Shown one piece after another: positions 46,055-57,819 of a DNA stretch of 64,000 nt (its first letter is position 1; the number at the start of each line of letters is the position of its first letter). A program made the position numbers and the translations under genes. The notes under the pieces were generated by a model. It ran no database searches. It was not told the DNA's origin and worked only from the letters and a program-made list of their open reading frames with translations. Location of the stretch: contig CM065313.1 in the NCBI GenBank assembly GCA_033032175.1, forward strand, positions 16,283,327-16,347,326. The letters run 5' to 3'. The stretch is from Saturnia japonica. Taxonomy: Eukaryota; Arthropoda; Insecta; Lepidoptera; Saturniidae.

Positions 46055-49000
46055 TTATTGAGACGGCAGTGGACATAAACGAACCACTGCACGCTTAAGC
46101 ATTCCTCCCTTAGTCTTAACAAGAACGACTCGTGTTCGACGATCAGATCCAGGATATGTTTCCTGGATAATGCCCAATGGCCAATGTAATGGAGCGGTAT
46201 TATTTTTCATGATCAAAACCACGGTGCCTTTCTTTATTGGGTTACTGTCTGTCAACCATTTTTGCCGAGCTTGTAGAGTATTTAGATACTCCTCACTCCA
46301 TCTACTCCAGTAAGACTGTACGAGCTTGTCAATTAATAAGAACCGCGAACGTAGCTTATCAATATTGTCCGTAATTGGTACGGATGGAAGCGAACCCAAC
46401 GGTACGGTGTGTAAAAAGTGCGCCGGGGTCAATGCTACAGGTTCCGACGGGTCAGAACTTAACGCCTGTCCTAATGGCCTAGAATTTAATACGGCTTCAA
46501 TCTGAATCAGTACGGTTAAAAGCTCCTCATAAGTGAGTATCTGAACTCCAATCACACGAAACAAATGAGTCTTAAACGATTTTACTGTGGCTTCCCATCC
46601 ACCACCAAAATGCGGGGCATTAGGCGGAATCATTTGCCATTGAATTCTTTGAATAGACAACTCAGTATCCCATTGTTTAGTATGTGATTGAGTTCGCAAA
46701 AAGGTATAAATCTCATTCAAATATGCCCGAGCACCAACGAAATTCGTACCGTTATCAGAAAACAGTTTATCTACAGGTCCACGTCGACCTAGAAACCTCT
46801 TTAACGCGTTAAGAAAAGCCTCCGTGCTCAAATCTGGGACTAATTCTACATGTACGGCCCTAGTAGTTAGACATACAAAAACACAGATGTAAGCTTTTTG
46901 GCTTCTAACACCTCGTTTACGGGTTAAAGTAATATTTATGGGACCGCAATAATCAAGTCCGGTGTGAGAAAACGGTTTTGAAACTTGCAACCTACACGCA
47001 GGCAGATCAGCCATCACCGGAGGAGTGCAATTTCTAGGGCGAGCCCTAAAGCAAATATTACATAAATGAACACGAGATCGAACGATATTTCGCCCCGCTA
47101 AAATCCAAAAACGGTGTCTTAAAATGGACAAAAGCAGATGCGGACCAGCATGACAGTGTTTGCGGTGAGTATAATCAATAATAAGGTTAACTACGTGATC
47201 TTTCCGCGGCAATACAATCGGATGCTTATGATCAAAAGTAAGGTCTGCATTTTCTAACCTACCCCCTACCCGCAAAACTCCATCTACCAGAAACGGTCTC
47301 AATTTCTGAAGGGACTTGGAATACAATTTACCAGCCCGAATAGCACTTATCGTGTCAGCAAAATGTACAGTTTGCAGTACACTAATGACCGCTACTTCAG
47401 CTTGATCCAAGTCTTCTGTATTAGGAATACCCTTCGAATTCAATTTCCTCACAAATCTGAGCACGTATACGACGATACGAAGCAACTTGGGCCAAGATGA
47501 TACCCTTTGTGACAACGTATAAAGCAACGGTTCTGGTAGCACGACTGCCGTCATAGACACGGTTTTAGCTTCCAGAACGGCTACATCAGTGTCCTTCTTA
47601 AAAGGTTCAATAGGCCATTTAGACGACTCCTTCTGTATCCAAGGAGGGCCATTGAACCACAACTGGTGTTCAAGAAGTTGAGTTGGGGTGAGACCACGTG
47701 ACAGACAATCACTTGGATTATCCTTCCCAGGTATATGAAAAAAATGGGATGGTGACAAATTATCATGTATTTTAGCTATACGATTCGCCACAAAAGTTTT
47801 CCATCTATGTGGACTTGAATGGATCCAGTGCAACGCAACCGTGGAATCCGTGAAAGCAAAAATGCGATTTATTTCACAACGATCGACATAACTGTTTAAA
47901 ACCACTCTTACCAACTTTGACATCAACAAAGCAGCACACAACTCAAGACGAGCTATAGATACAGTCTTGAGAGGTGCCACACGCGACTTTGCGCACAATA
48001 GATTTACACTGATCTTATTGGAGATCTGGCAATGCATGTATACTGCAGCACCATACGCCTTCTCGCTGGCATCCGAAAAGGCAAGAAGAGTGACAACACC
48101 GTTCTTCACAACACCAATGTGTCGCGGTATAGATAATTTCATCAACAACTGCAACTCCGTCTTAAATCTAGTCCAGTTATTAACGATGTTACTTGGAGGT
48201 GGCTCGTCCCAATCTATCTTTAATGCCCAAAGATCACGAAGAAGTAATTTGGCATACAGAATCACTGGAGCTGCTAACCCTAGAACATCCCACAACCTGG
48301 CTACTGCGGACAAAATGGTTCGCTTCGTACATACTTCAGCGCAAGGAGCCACTTCGAAAGAAAACCTATCATAACGCGGTTCCCATTTTACTCCTAAAAT
48401 CTTCTGGCCGCCATCATCAAAACTGTGCACGTGAGGGTGCAGCTGTGTTTCTGGAATCTGGCTGATTAATCCAGGCGAATTACTCGACCACTTCATGAGG
48501 TCAAAGCCCCCGGCTTTGAACATTCCAATCAGCTGAAGTGCCATCTCCGTTGCAGCAGTCACCGACTCTTCACTGGAAATGACGTCATCCATATAAAGGC
48601 CATTTTTAATGACCTGTGCCGCGAGAGGAAAGTTAATCTTTTCATCTTCGCAAAGTTGGTGAATCGTCCGCAACGCTAAAAAGGGACTAGACGTCAGACC
48701 AAAACAAACTCTGTTAAACTGAAAAATCTGTAATTGATCATTGGGATTAAACCGATACAACACTTGCAAATATTTACAGAATTGAGAATGCACCCTTAAT
48801 TGCAGGTACATTTGTCGAACATCCGCACAGAATGCCACTGAAAATAAACGGAAATTCAATAAGAGGGTAAAAATATCACCCTGTAAATTAGGACCGGCAT
48901 GAAGCATATCATTTAATGACCGTCCTTTATCAGTTTGGGCACTAGCATCTAACACGATTCTAAGTTTAGTTGTAACTTTATCATCACGAACGATGCAATG

Positions 49001-51319
49001 GTGGGGAATAACATACCCGGCATCCTCACTGAACTCATCATACTTTGAAATCGGAAACAAATATCCAGTCTCCAAATATTCCTTAATCACATCATCATAC
49101 GCTTTTCGTAATGGCGGAGACGCTTGCAGTTTTCGCTCCAGCGCAAAGAACCGCTTCTGTGCGATATTTAAAGAACTACCTAACTCAGTAGGATTTACTT
49201 TAAAAGGTAGGGCTACCGTGTAGCTACCTGATGCATCACGGGTTGTGGTAGACTTATAGATGTCTTCACACTCCTGCTCTTCTTTACTAAGACTGGCGGA
49301 CGTAGAGGATGGAACCTCCTCTAGCTGCCAGAACTTAGATACCGCATCATGCATCTGCAACTCGGCAAATGTGCAATACGTTGCCGTACGCGACGATTTA
49401 CTGACTGTAAGAGTTGGAACCTTTCCCATGATGATGAAGCCAAGACTAGTCTGAATAGCATCTGGCATCCCCGATGGTCCATGAACTCTGCCAGTAAGTA
49501 ATAGCTGAGGAAACAGTTGCGCGCCGATCAGCATTTCCACTTCACCCGGAACGTGAAATGCATTATCCGCAAGCGGAACGCTCGACAAATAAGACAGCAT
49601 TGACGTGTCAACCCTAGAAGTGGGCAACTCATTAGTGATACTATCCACCACCAAAGGGCGTATGCGAAAAGCTACCCTGTTATCGAAGCGCGATGTAAAT
49701 TCCAGTTCAGTAACACCTTGGACACGATTTACTCCACCGCCAAAACCGTGCACTGTAACGGGAAATTCAGGCTGGTGCAATGACAGTGACAATCGCTCAC
49801 AGCTCCGTGACGTTATAAAGTGGTTTTGAGATCCACTATCTATCAAACAACGGACGATATGAGATACGCCTTGGGGATCCACTACTCGAACCCTCGCTGT
49901 AGCTAGTAGCACGGTAAAAGAACGAGCATCACGTGAAGAGTCGTGTGCCTTAGCACTATGCATCGAACACAACGAAACCCCCGCATTGGACACATTATCC
50001 ATTCCCACAGCGCCAACAGCTCGCGTCACCAAATCAACACCGTGTTTATCCGAACGAGAATCACTAGACACCATTAACGACGTACTCGACTGCGCACTCG
50101 GAAAATGTAACAACGTATGATGTGACCTTGACTGACATGAACCACAACTATTCTTCGAATTGCATGCCGGCGAACGATGACGAACGCTCAAGCATGTAAC
50201 GCATCCGTTATTCTTCTTAACGATATTGTAACGTTCCTTAGATGAAAGCTTCAGAAACTCCGTACATTTCGAAAAATAGTCGTGACTCGCCACTTTACAC
50301 ATAGGGCATAATGCACCATCAGAAGCAGTCACTAAAGACTTAATAGGTTTTCCCGGCACCGGCACTGGTTTGAAAGTCATTGGTACTCGAGCATTATTCG
50401 ATCTAAATGAATATTTCTCACCCGCATTGGACCCCAAACCCGTCCGTTCCCAAATCTTAGCTTGTTCTTTAACAAACTTTACGAAGCTCCTATATAAAGG
50501 CACTTTCGTGTCACGCACCGAATTTTCAAATAATCGAGCGGTTTCACTATCAACCTTATTCAACGCAAGGTATAAGTATATAAAGTCTAATTTATCTTCA
50601 ATATTTAATTTCTCAAACGCCGTTACTGACACTGAAAATCTATCAATAAATGTATTCAAACCGTCCACAGAAGGCGTCTGAATTTTCTTTAAATTAAAAA
50701 TCTCATTTAAATAGGCCGTGGCTAACGAACGCACATCTTGGTACCTATCAACTAGAGTAGTATAAATTAACTCATAGTTTTCACCCGTAGGCGATAAACC
50801 CGCAATGGATTCGAGGGCCTTACCCGTCAGCTGACCGCATAAGTAGTAAACCTTTTCCGCATAACTTAACTGTATATTATTATGTATTGTGTTATTAAAA
50901 CATTCAATAAACATCGGCCAAGCCTTCAAATTTCCGTCAAACTTTGGTAATTCTATTGATGGTAATTTTATTTTAGGTGATTTTACTGTGTCATGAACGC
51001 GAGTAACTTTCTTAGATTTTAATGAATTTATTTTATCTTGTAAACGAGTATACAGATCCTCAAATGCTTCCCCTTTTTTAAAACTAGGTTCATACTGTGC
51101 ATCTAGTTCCATCCGTGCCATATTCCACTCTTCTAACTTATCCATAAATTCCGATCTAAGCGTAGGTAAATTAAAAGTCGACACTAAAAAAGAAGCTTCT
51201 TCGGTTTCCGTTTTCATCGCTAAAGAACAGTCATACATACTCTGTATTTGTGCAAAATAAGATTGTAAAACAGTCTCACTATATTTAATTTTTAATTTTA
51301 ATTTTCTCTCTTCTGCCAT
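46055..51319 (-). CDS. gag-pol: BEL/Pao gag-pol polyprotein (1754 residues)
   Basis: It encodes all enzymes for retrotransposition in one frame. Visible domains in order: gag with a coiled N terminus and a DUF1759-like part (about 110-290); Cys/His zinc-binding region (about 338-395, CPMC, CVTC, CGSC); aspartic protease (D494 in LIDSGSQNH); reverse transcriptase (D833 in CADVRQMYL, YMDD at 909-912); RNase H (D1083, E1126, D1158, D1204); integrase zinc finger (H1385-C1423 region); integrase core (D1456, D1522 in FSDNGTNF, E1576 in GGGWEATVK); and a C-terminal DUF5641-like part. All key residues are present and there is no stop or frameshift. In BEL/Pao elements gag and pol are commonly one frame, as here. 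Domain order protease-RT-RNase H-integrase fits BEL/Pao and Gypsy; the domain content is BEL/Pao. Confidence 0.95.
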   Translation of the reverse strand: MAEERKLKLKIKYSETVLQSYFAQIQSMYDCSLAMKTETEEASFLVSTFNLPTLRSEFMDKLEEWNMARMELDAQYEPSFKKGEAFEDLYTRLQDKINSLKSKKVTRVHDTVKSPKIKLPSIELPKFDGNLKAWPMFIECFNNTIHNNIQLSYAEKVYYLCGQLTGKALESIAGLSPTGENYELIYTTLVDRYQDVRSLATAYLNEIFNLKKIQTPSVDGLNTFIDRFSVSVTAFEKLNIEDKLDFIYLYLALNKVDSETARLFENSVRDTKVPLYRSFVKFVKEQAKIWERTGLGSNAGEKYSFRSNNARVPMTFKPVPVPGKPIKSLVTASDGALCPMCKVASHDYFSKCTEFLKLSSKERYNIVKKNNGCVTCLSVRHRSPACNSKNSCGSCQSRSHHTLLHFPSAQSSTSLMVSSDSRSDKHGVDLVTRAVGAVGMDNVSNAGVSLCSMHSAKAHDSSRDARSFTVLLATARVRVVDPQGVSHIVRCLIDSGSQNHFITSRSCERLSLSLHQPEFPVTVHGFGGGVNRVQGVTELEFTSRFDNRVAFRIRPLVVDSITNELPTSRVDTSMLSYLSSVPLADNAFHVPGEVEMLIGAQLFPQLLLTGRVHGPSGMPDAIQTSLGFIIMGKVPTLTVSKSSRTATYCTFAELQMHDAVSKFWQLEEVPSSTSASLSKEEQECEDIYKSTTTRDASGSYTVALPFKVNPTELGSSLNIAQKRFFALERKLQASPPLRKAYDDVIKEYLETGYLFPISKYDEFSEDAGYVIPHHCIVRDDKVTTKLRIVLDASAQTDKGRSLNDMLHAGPNLQGDIFTLLLNFRLFSVAFCADVRQMYLQLRVHSQFCKYLQVLYRFNPNDQLQIFQFNRVCFGLTSSPFLALRTIHQLCEDEKINFPLAAQVIKNGLYMDDVISSEESVTAATEMALQLIGMFKAGGFDLMKWSSNSPGLISQIPETQLHPHVHSFDDGGQKILGVKWEPRYDRFSFEVAPCAEVCTKRTILSAVARLWDVLGLAAPVILYAKLLLRDLWALKIDWDEPPPSNIVNNWTRFKTELQLLMKLSIPRHIGVVKNGVVTLLAFSDASEKAYGAAVYMHCQISNKISVNLLCAKSRVAPLKTVSIARLELCAALLMSKLVRVVLNSYVDRCEINRIFAFTDSTVALHWIHSSPHRWKTFVANRIAKIHDNLSPSHFFHIPGKDNPSDCLSRGLTPTQLLEHQLWFNGPPWIQKESSKWPIEPFKKDTDVAVLEAKTVSMTAVVLPEPLLYTLSQRVSSWPKLLRIVVYVLRFVRKLNSKGIPNTEDLDQAEVAVISVLQTVHFADTISAIRAGKLYSKSLQKLRPFLVDGVLRVGGRLENADLTFDHKHPIVLPRKDHVVNLIIDYTHRKHCHAGPHLLLSILRHRFWILAGRNIVRSRVHLCNICFRARPRNCTPPVMADLPACRLQVSKPFSHTGLDYCGPINITLTRKRGVRSQKAYICVFVCLTTRAVHVELVPDLSTEAFLNALKRFLGRRGPVDKLFSDNGTNFVGARAYLNEIYTFLRTQSHTKQWDTELSIQRIQWQMIPPNAPHFGGGWEATVKSFKTHLFRVIGVQILTYEELLTVLIQIEAVLNSRPLGQALSSDPSEPVALTPAHFLHTVPLGSLPSVPITDNIDKLRSRFLLIDKLVQSYWSRWSEEYLNTLQARQKWLTDSNPIKKGTVVLIMKNNTAPLHWPLGIIQETYPGSDRRTRVVLVKTKGGMLKRAVVRLCPLPSQ

Positions 51320-52123
51320 CTTTACTTTTAATAAATAAAACCTTTGTAATTAGTAATATAAATAAAATAAGTATTTAAGCAAGTATGCGCAACTTTTAAA
51401 CATACGTATTGGCGTTTAAATTAAATGAATGAACAATAATATTCACCAAACACCACACAATACCGTCAGGGGGCGCGCGAGTTTAATTACCGAACAAACA
51501 AGAAACGAACGTGACGTCACAACTGCCAACTTCAAGACGTACGTTGTACACAAATCATAAAATCACACACAAAGGAAAAAATGGTGGACAGATTTAACAA
51601 CAAGAATAATTAATAATTCGAAGGTAGAAGTGTAAAACACTTGTACACTTGTTTTGTTATTAAATACTAATCACCTTATTGTGTGAACTCGTCAATCATT
51701 TAAAACTATTCAACACAACAAATAAACTTTTATAACTTTGTGTACTACAATTTTCTGCTACACAAAAACAAAACACTATAAATATGTAGTAGTTTTTAAT
51801 ATAGGGTATACTTTTAATTTTAATATTGTGGAAAAACAAATCTCGTCATACAAAATTAACCTACTGAGGTACCTATTTGCCCACGAAATGGCTTAGTTAT
51901 TATCCCGTTATATTGTTCAAATACCAAATAAAATATACTGGATTGAAACAAATGAACAAAATTGAAACATTACATTCGATAGGTATTTTAGGTAACCTAC
52001 TTAGGCATCTCTTGAATACTAGGAAAACTTGTTTACAACAATAAATATTCTAATGTGGACTGTAATATATAGTAAATAATAGGTCAATCGGATAAAATAT
52101 CCGGTCGAAGTGATCAAACAATA
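51320..52123 (-). other. BEL/Pao 5' untranslated leader
   Basis: About 800 bp between the 5' LTR and the gag start, AT-rich and without ORF. An inverted repeat CGGATAAAATATCCG at about 52089-52103 lies close to the LTR, where the primer-binding and dimer signals are expected. I cannot match a tRNA end by eye. Confidence 0.6.
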
Positions 52124-52638
52124 TGTTCCGGCCACCGGCTAAACCTACCGATGTCCGGATGGGTAAAATATTCCCAGATCAGACGCCTGGGGTTTTGAGT
52201 GCACTGTTTATGCGTGGTTGCGGATTCACCTACCCCAGCAAGAATGTAGCAGTAAAGCCCACTCACCTGGAGGTTTTCAGCGCTGCACCGAGTCGGTAGT
52301 CACGTAGCTGGCCGGCGACTCTTTTCCACTCGAAACTCACACCCGAAAACGTTTGTCCTGACGCTTCTCTAGTATATAGTTTTTTACACCTTGTTTTATC
52401 ACGCAATTAACCTTAATAATAATTAAAGGCAGTTTTTTCTTATAACACCACAAACAAATATGGCGGCAGCGGTAACTCGACTGCACGACGACTCATAGTG
52501 TTCAAACCGCGGTGCGCGTCGCCGGGGTTCTCACGCGCACGCATACCGACGACTGGATGCGAGTCATTTGAGCGAGCTCATAGCCAACCCCTACCAGGAT
52601 AGGAAACCCTGACAACCACGCATTATTTGGCCCAAACA
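52124..52638 (-). repeat. BEL/Pao 5' LTR
   Basis: 515 bp, same sequence as 45304-45818 by eye, followed by the target duplication AGCTC at 52639-52643. In this orientation it carries the promoter of the element. I see no clear TATA box. Confidence 0.95.
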
Positions 52639-52643
52639 AGCTC

Positions 52644-53239
52644 TATTCTAGTTGGCGAGTGATATGAATAACTTTCACATATCTGATTGATTCGAAATCT
52701 GGTATCCTGTTACTTCAATAATATTGCAATAACATGGTAACCTTTATCTGACGCTGTAGCATTATCTGGAATATGCAGAATACCCAACTTCTCACCAATT
52801 TAAGCAGAAATATCGTGATTGAACTCATTGGAATGGTCTCAATTAAAAGGTTATTAATATGTGTCGTTTTTTTTTTAAATTTGTATTTACCGTATTAATT
52901 AAAAGCTTTGATCTATATAGCTTGATCTAAGTGTTAGATGCTCTCTTTTTTCATTTCGGGGTCCAAGTTCTACTTGCTTCACTACTCGCGTCTCCCGGTT
53001 TTTAGCTTCTCGTCTCATAAATATCGTCCTTCAGTAAGTATCTATTTTATAGAAAATAGGCCAATGTGAGTTGTATTTGCTTAGTGGATTAATAGTAATA
53101 CTAATCCTATTGTAAAGGTAACCTATTTAAGGAATTTTTATAACGTGAATGCGTTTATACGTGAATCATGATTTCATCGTCTATGAGCGTTAAAAGTTTT
53201 CCTCCCCGAAAAAAGTAAATAAAACAATTCAGCTGTCTA
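52644..53239. other. non-coding DNA
   Basis: No gene or repeat recognised in this right flank of the BEL/Pao element. Confidence 0.4.
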
Positions 53240-53424
53240 TCTTCTATACATATAAAATGATTGGTGTTTTTGTACTCGCATCACCCAAAACTACTGCATA
53301 GATTTTGATCATTTGTATTTTGTTTTACTCCTTAGATACTTGGATCAAAAAGGAAAATTATCACGAATATCTTCATGAACAATAATTCTGTAGACCGCGC
53401 GAGCGGAGCCACGGGCACAGCTAG
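53240..53424 (+). mobile_element. short non-autonomous Helitron (185 bp)
   Basis: A|TCTTCTATACATATAAAATG at the left, and GCGCGAGCGGAGCCACGGGC + ACAGCTAG|T at the right. Both ends fit Helitrons and the length is minimal, so this is a well-delimited copy. Confidence 0.75.
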
Positions 53425-53833
53425 TACACAATAAACACACCAAAAACACAATCTTTAATTGAATTTTAACAATTTCAGAACTATAAATATTATCTGTTAT
53501 AACAATATTGATAATTTCAAGGTTGTCTCCTTGATCATAAATTTCTGTTAGATGTTAGTAATAATAATAATAATTGAGTCTGTCCCCAAACAATACAATA
53601 ATAAAATATTAAAGTATACCATCATTAAACGTACGCTGAATATTCTAAGAATGTTCATGATGACAGGCAACATTATGCACAAAGCCGGTGAGTTTACAAG
53701 GTATTTCAGCAATTTACGAGAGAAGTAGGTCAAAGTTAATTATATTTACATCTCTATTACTTTACGGAAACCAACATATTTTTGATTACGCAGTAATATA
53801 TTTATCAATCTATAATAATAATACTATTACATA

Positions 53834-54067
53834 CTAGCTGTGCCCGCGGCTCCGCAAGCGTTGACTACAGAATGTTGGTATTGTGGTGAGCCCGCTTCTA
53901 CCCACGGATGTCGCCCGCTGGTTACCCAGAACAAACATACGGACAGACAACATTTTTAAAAATTGGTTTTTGTTACAAGTACCGTATATGCTGTCATATG
54001 CATTTAGTAAAAAGCTGTTATTTTGACATTACAAACAGACACTTCAATTTTATGAATTGTGGATAGA
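53834..54067 (-). mobile_element. non-autonomous Helitron (234 bp)
   Basis: On the minus strand it runs from TCTATCCACAATTCATAAAA (54067) through GTGTCTGTTTGTAATGTC, GCTTTTTACTAAATGCATAT and CCGTGGGTAGAAGCGGGCTC to a GCGGAGCCGCGGGCACAG + CTAG|T end at 53834. Confidence 0.75.
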
Positions 54068-55440
54068 TAATTACGTAATTACGTAAAGTTTCGAATGTGT
54101 TTGTAGGTAACTTCTGGAACAATTAATCCGATTCTGAAAATTATTTTACTGACAGAAGCTGCATTCGAGCTGATGTCTATAGGATGTTTTATTTTTATCA
54201 GTTTTATATTGTGACTAATGCAACGCGTACAAAGTTGCGAGCTCATAAACTCGTAGGTATATTGTATGTGTAAAATGTTTGCTTTTACGACAAGATAACC
54301 AATCCTTATAGAATTAATATTTGTTGAGAAATTATAGCCTGTATTAAGTGTATTAGGTACTTACAAATATTACACAAAGTTAATATTAAGATAACATTAC
54401 ACATAAAATGGTACGTATGTTGTAAAATATGTTTCTATACGGTCTTTTAAACTGTTCAATCTATAATATATACATAATTAATAATGTCAAAAAAAAACAT
54501 TAATTTATTTGTAACAAATGCGTTATTAATTTTTGAAGTCAAAACTTCTATAATCGCGTTGAGCTATTTTTGGTAGCGGAAAAACTTATGACTTCCCGTG
54601 ACCTTGGCGTCATCGATGATCTGGACATGCTCGTGACGTATTGCGCTTGCGTTAGACTAGCGACGCGTACTATAGCGACCTATGTACATGTATACGCATA
54701 TAACACTAATATATTGTATATAATCGACTGTATTATATACGTGTTTGACTTTTTGGATGGGTAAAATCTTGTGATTTTTCTTCACCGACATGCTCTGCAA
54801 TGATTCAGACTATAATTGATTTAAAAATTCAAAATTGAGTTTTCACTTCTGTTGGCAGTCCTTATGACTGTTGAGTTTTTATATATGTAAGTACGAAGTC
54901 GCGGGCGCGGAGCGGTTGCTAGTATAATATATAATTATTATATTACTGTTCACTACATTTCTAAGTTTATGAATATAATAAATATTAATATGCAAAGGGA
55001 TAAGGAAATTAAAAATGGTTAACTTAAAAAAGCATTATTTTATATACACATTTTCTGTTGGAATGGTTTTATTCAAACGACTCGACGACCGAAAGAGACA
55101 ACCCTCTGATTAATGTCGTATGTGTCTGTTTATGAAGGGTACACGAAATGTAAAGGTGCGACATCGATTATTTTCTGTTGTCAATCAATATTTAATGAGT
55201 ATTACATGACAGAGTGTAGTCAGTTAATGTTTAATAACAAAATACCTTATGTAGGAGAATAACTTAGTTTCTTTCTTTCCGTATCTTCTGCTATATCTTT
55301 GCAAGTGCTCCTGTAGAATTATTTCACTTAGAACCCAACTCAGATACAAAACGCAGACATTCGTTCGATACTTGAGAGTACTTGGCGACAAGTGGTTTTC
55401 TTTTTTCAATAGGTGTTAGTTTTTATAAACGAAGCGTGTT
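54068..55440. other. non-coding DNA with a Helitron 3' end
   Basis: 54880-54922 ends GAAGTCGCGGGCGCGGAGCG + GTTGCTAG|T, a Helitron-like 3' terminus whose 5' part is not recognisable. The frame 54570-54764 has no domain. Confidence 0.4.
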
Positions 55441-57260
55441 TTTAGGGTACCGATCCTCAAAAAGGAAAAAAGGAACCCTTATAGGATCACTTAGTTGCCC
55501 GTCTGTCTGTCTGTCAAGACCCTTTTTCTCAGGAGTGCGTGGAGGTATCAAGTTGAAATTAATATCAAAAAAGAATGTGGTGTCGTGGGACACCAGGTAG
55601 GAACGAAGTTCCTTCGGCTAATGTAGAATCGACACAATTTGCAAAAAAAAAATCGTGCTCAATTTTATGTAGGTTTTCTTGATTTTTCTCTTAAATTTTG
55701 CTGATTAGTTTTTATTTAGGTACAGGAAAGTATTTAGGAAATTCAGTATTTTAGGAAATAATAAATTACGGAAAAATAAAAATTAAATCTTAATTCTAAT
55801 TATCAATTAAAATAACAAAACATGTCTCATTATTTTTGTTTGACAACATAAACTTACATAGAAATAGAAATAATTACAATACAAAAAAAGGTATTATACA
55901 CTACTCGCTTGTGTATGCGACTGTCGCGCCTGCGCATGTCTCATTTAACGGTTTTATTCCACGCACTTTTTTCCACGGATTTTTTCTTACGGTTTTACTA
56001 TCACATTTTTTTCAGTTCGGTCGCGCAGCAAAACCCTATCCCCTCCAAGCCTGCCGTAAGGAACTTCGTTCAAAAAACTCAGGTCTGCAATCCCTTGAAG
56101 CTGTGAAAAAATTAATTTCTAAGTCAACACAATCAAAAGATACGGCTTGATTATGTCTCATTTCTATACAATTTCAAAGGGAACAAAAACCTATAGGGCA
56201 ATCACCCATCAATTAAAAAAGTCTATAAAGTGATTGTGTACAAAATAAAATCAAGCGTTATCTTTAAACACGAGAGTTTTATTTTAATTATTTATATGTA
56301 ACTTGCAGTACCATGTTCGGAAAAAAGAGGACATACGTTTCTAAAAGTCAAGACTCTCAAAGTAGTGGTTAGTAGTTCTGTGGTAGCGATTTTTTTTTTC
56401 TTTTGCCTGCTTGGTATAATATGGTTGATGATCTACTTTGATGCTATATTTCAAGTTTCTGAGTTACCTAGAAGTGGTCTAGGTTTTTAATGAGTGAGTC
56501 AGTCAGTTACTTATCAGACCTTAATAACTCAATAACTATTCGTGTCAATAACTTATTCGTGAAATTTAGGCTTCTAGGTGTTCAATGTGGGTGTTAAACG
56601 TTCAAAATTTGTAGGTCTAATAGCTTTTAACATAAGGAGGGGCCGAAATTAGCTCGAAAAGGTTCGTTTAAATATATACACTAGTTGGTATCATCCTTTT
56701 CGAACTTGGCCGTGTGTCTAGAATTTAGACATTGGATAGAGAAAATAAAAATTGATGCGTTTTCAAAATTAATTTTCAGTGAAAAAACAAACAAGTGATA
56801 ATGAAAGATCGTTTTACACCGGATTTAAAATTAATACAAAATAAAGGTGAAGACTAGGTTGCTATTATTTAATTTTGCAAATACAGAACATGAAACAAAT
56901 AAACCAATAGGCATTGACTTATATATTACCTGAATTACCAATTTTAAATCAATGGTAAAAGGCCTGTATATCTGTAAATTGATGTCTATAAAATCAGTCA
57001 ATGTAATGGCCTATGGATATTTGAGGTGACAATTACGGTAACTGAACTACCTACATAATTATTTAATCGAGAAGACGATGAACTAAAACCAAAATGTATT
57101 ATTTTTGGTAAGTTAATAGCTTTTAAAAATTTCTGCCTACCCTGTTTAAACACTCTGAGCTTGCCGATGCTACCCACTTATTTTTGTGAATGGAGCTGAA
57201 CAATTACGGAACCCTCAGTGCGCGAGGCCCACTCGTACTTGGCCGGTTTTTTAATAGTAG
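55440..57260. repeat. composite lepidopteran repeat (AGGGTACCG...CTTGGCCGGTTTTTT)
   Basis: The left module TAGGGTACCGATCCTCAAAA, GGAACCCTTATAGGATCACT, GTCTGTCTGTCTGTC and AGGAGTGCGTGGAGGTATCA and the right module TACGGAACCCTCAGTGCGCG + CTCGTACTTGGCCGG (57207-57250) are familiar as the two ends of one abundant lepidopteran repeat. Between them lies at least one other insert. The frames at 55382-55600, 55836-56150 and 57178-57378 are translations of repeat DNA. Confidence 0.5.
55600..56078. repeat. inverted-repeat insert inside the composite repeat
   Basis: GGAACGAAGTTCCTTCGGC at 55601 is inverted at about 56055-56075 (GCCGTAAGGAACTTCGTTC). A palindrome GTGTCGTGGGACAC lies just outside the left arm. 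The 480-bp interior carries a plus frame (from 55836) of about 100 codons with no recognised domain. I cannot say whether it is a transposon or part of a local duplication. Confidence 0.4.
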
Positions 57261-57815
57261 AATTGCAAAGTGACGGAAAAATACAATCCAAAAACAACGA
57301 TAACCATCGAGAAACCGGCAATCCATCGGCGCGCTGGTCCCCGGTATATAGATATTCAAGGTCGGTAGAAACTAACAATGATCCCTAGGTTTTCAGTGGA
57401 TATCGTTTATCTATTGTACTACGTATATGACTCATGAGGCCGATATCCATTAAATTAAATATGAGGTTAATAAAAGTACCTAAATAAGTTTTTTACTTAT
57501 GATGAACTTCCATTCTGATATATGGATACTTAAATATTGTGCTAGGTATCGATCGGCGATGCATAAAAACAATATTATATAGTGTTGTTTTTAAGAATTT
57601 ATTTATAACAAAAAAAGGAGCGGTATTGTATACATTTATTTCGCAAGTGTACTTGAAATGCGCTTCGAATATCAAATATTTAGTTTCATGTGCGCTATCT
57701 GACCGCAAGTTCCAGTTCTCAGTGCGGTTACTTGCATTCACGATCAGTGTTTATGCATCAGAGTATGTAATAATAGTAGTAGCAAGTTATTTTAAAGATA
57801 AAAATGCTTATTGTG
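57261..57815. other. non-coding DNA
   Basis: Opposed frames at 57493-57741 and 57539-57820 overlap and neither shows a domain. Nothing else is seen. Confidence 0.35.
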
Positions 57816-57819
57816 GGTG

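Larger units (their letters stand above)
45304..52638 (-). mobile_element. complete BEL/Pao LTR retrotransposon (7335 bp)
   Basis: Two 515-bp LTRs (45304-45818 and 52124-52638) bracket one gag-pol frame on the minus strand. The LTRs start TG and end CA and look identical by eye. A 5-bp target duplication AGCTC flanks the element (45299-45303 and 52639-52643). Next to the 3' LTR, the minus strand has a purine-rich GCCGGGGGC tract (about 45820-45828), a candidate polypurine primer. I do not see a clear tRNA primer-binding site beside the 5' LTR. There is no envelope-like gene. Intact structure and matching LTRs indicate a recent insertion. Confidence 0.95.

Noticed and set aside
47967..50681. 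Plus-strand reading frames inside the BEL/Pao element
   Set aside because: They are antisense shadows of the 1754-codon gag-pol frame and show no domain of their own.
55836..56150. Plus-strand frame of 104 codons
   Set aside because: It overlaps another frame, lies between inverted repeats inside a composite repeat, and has no recognised domain.
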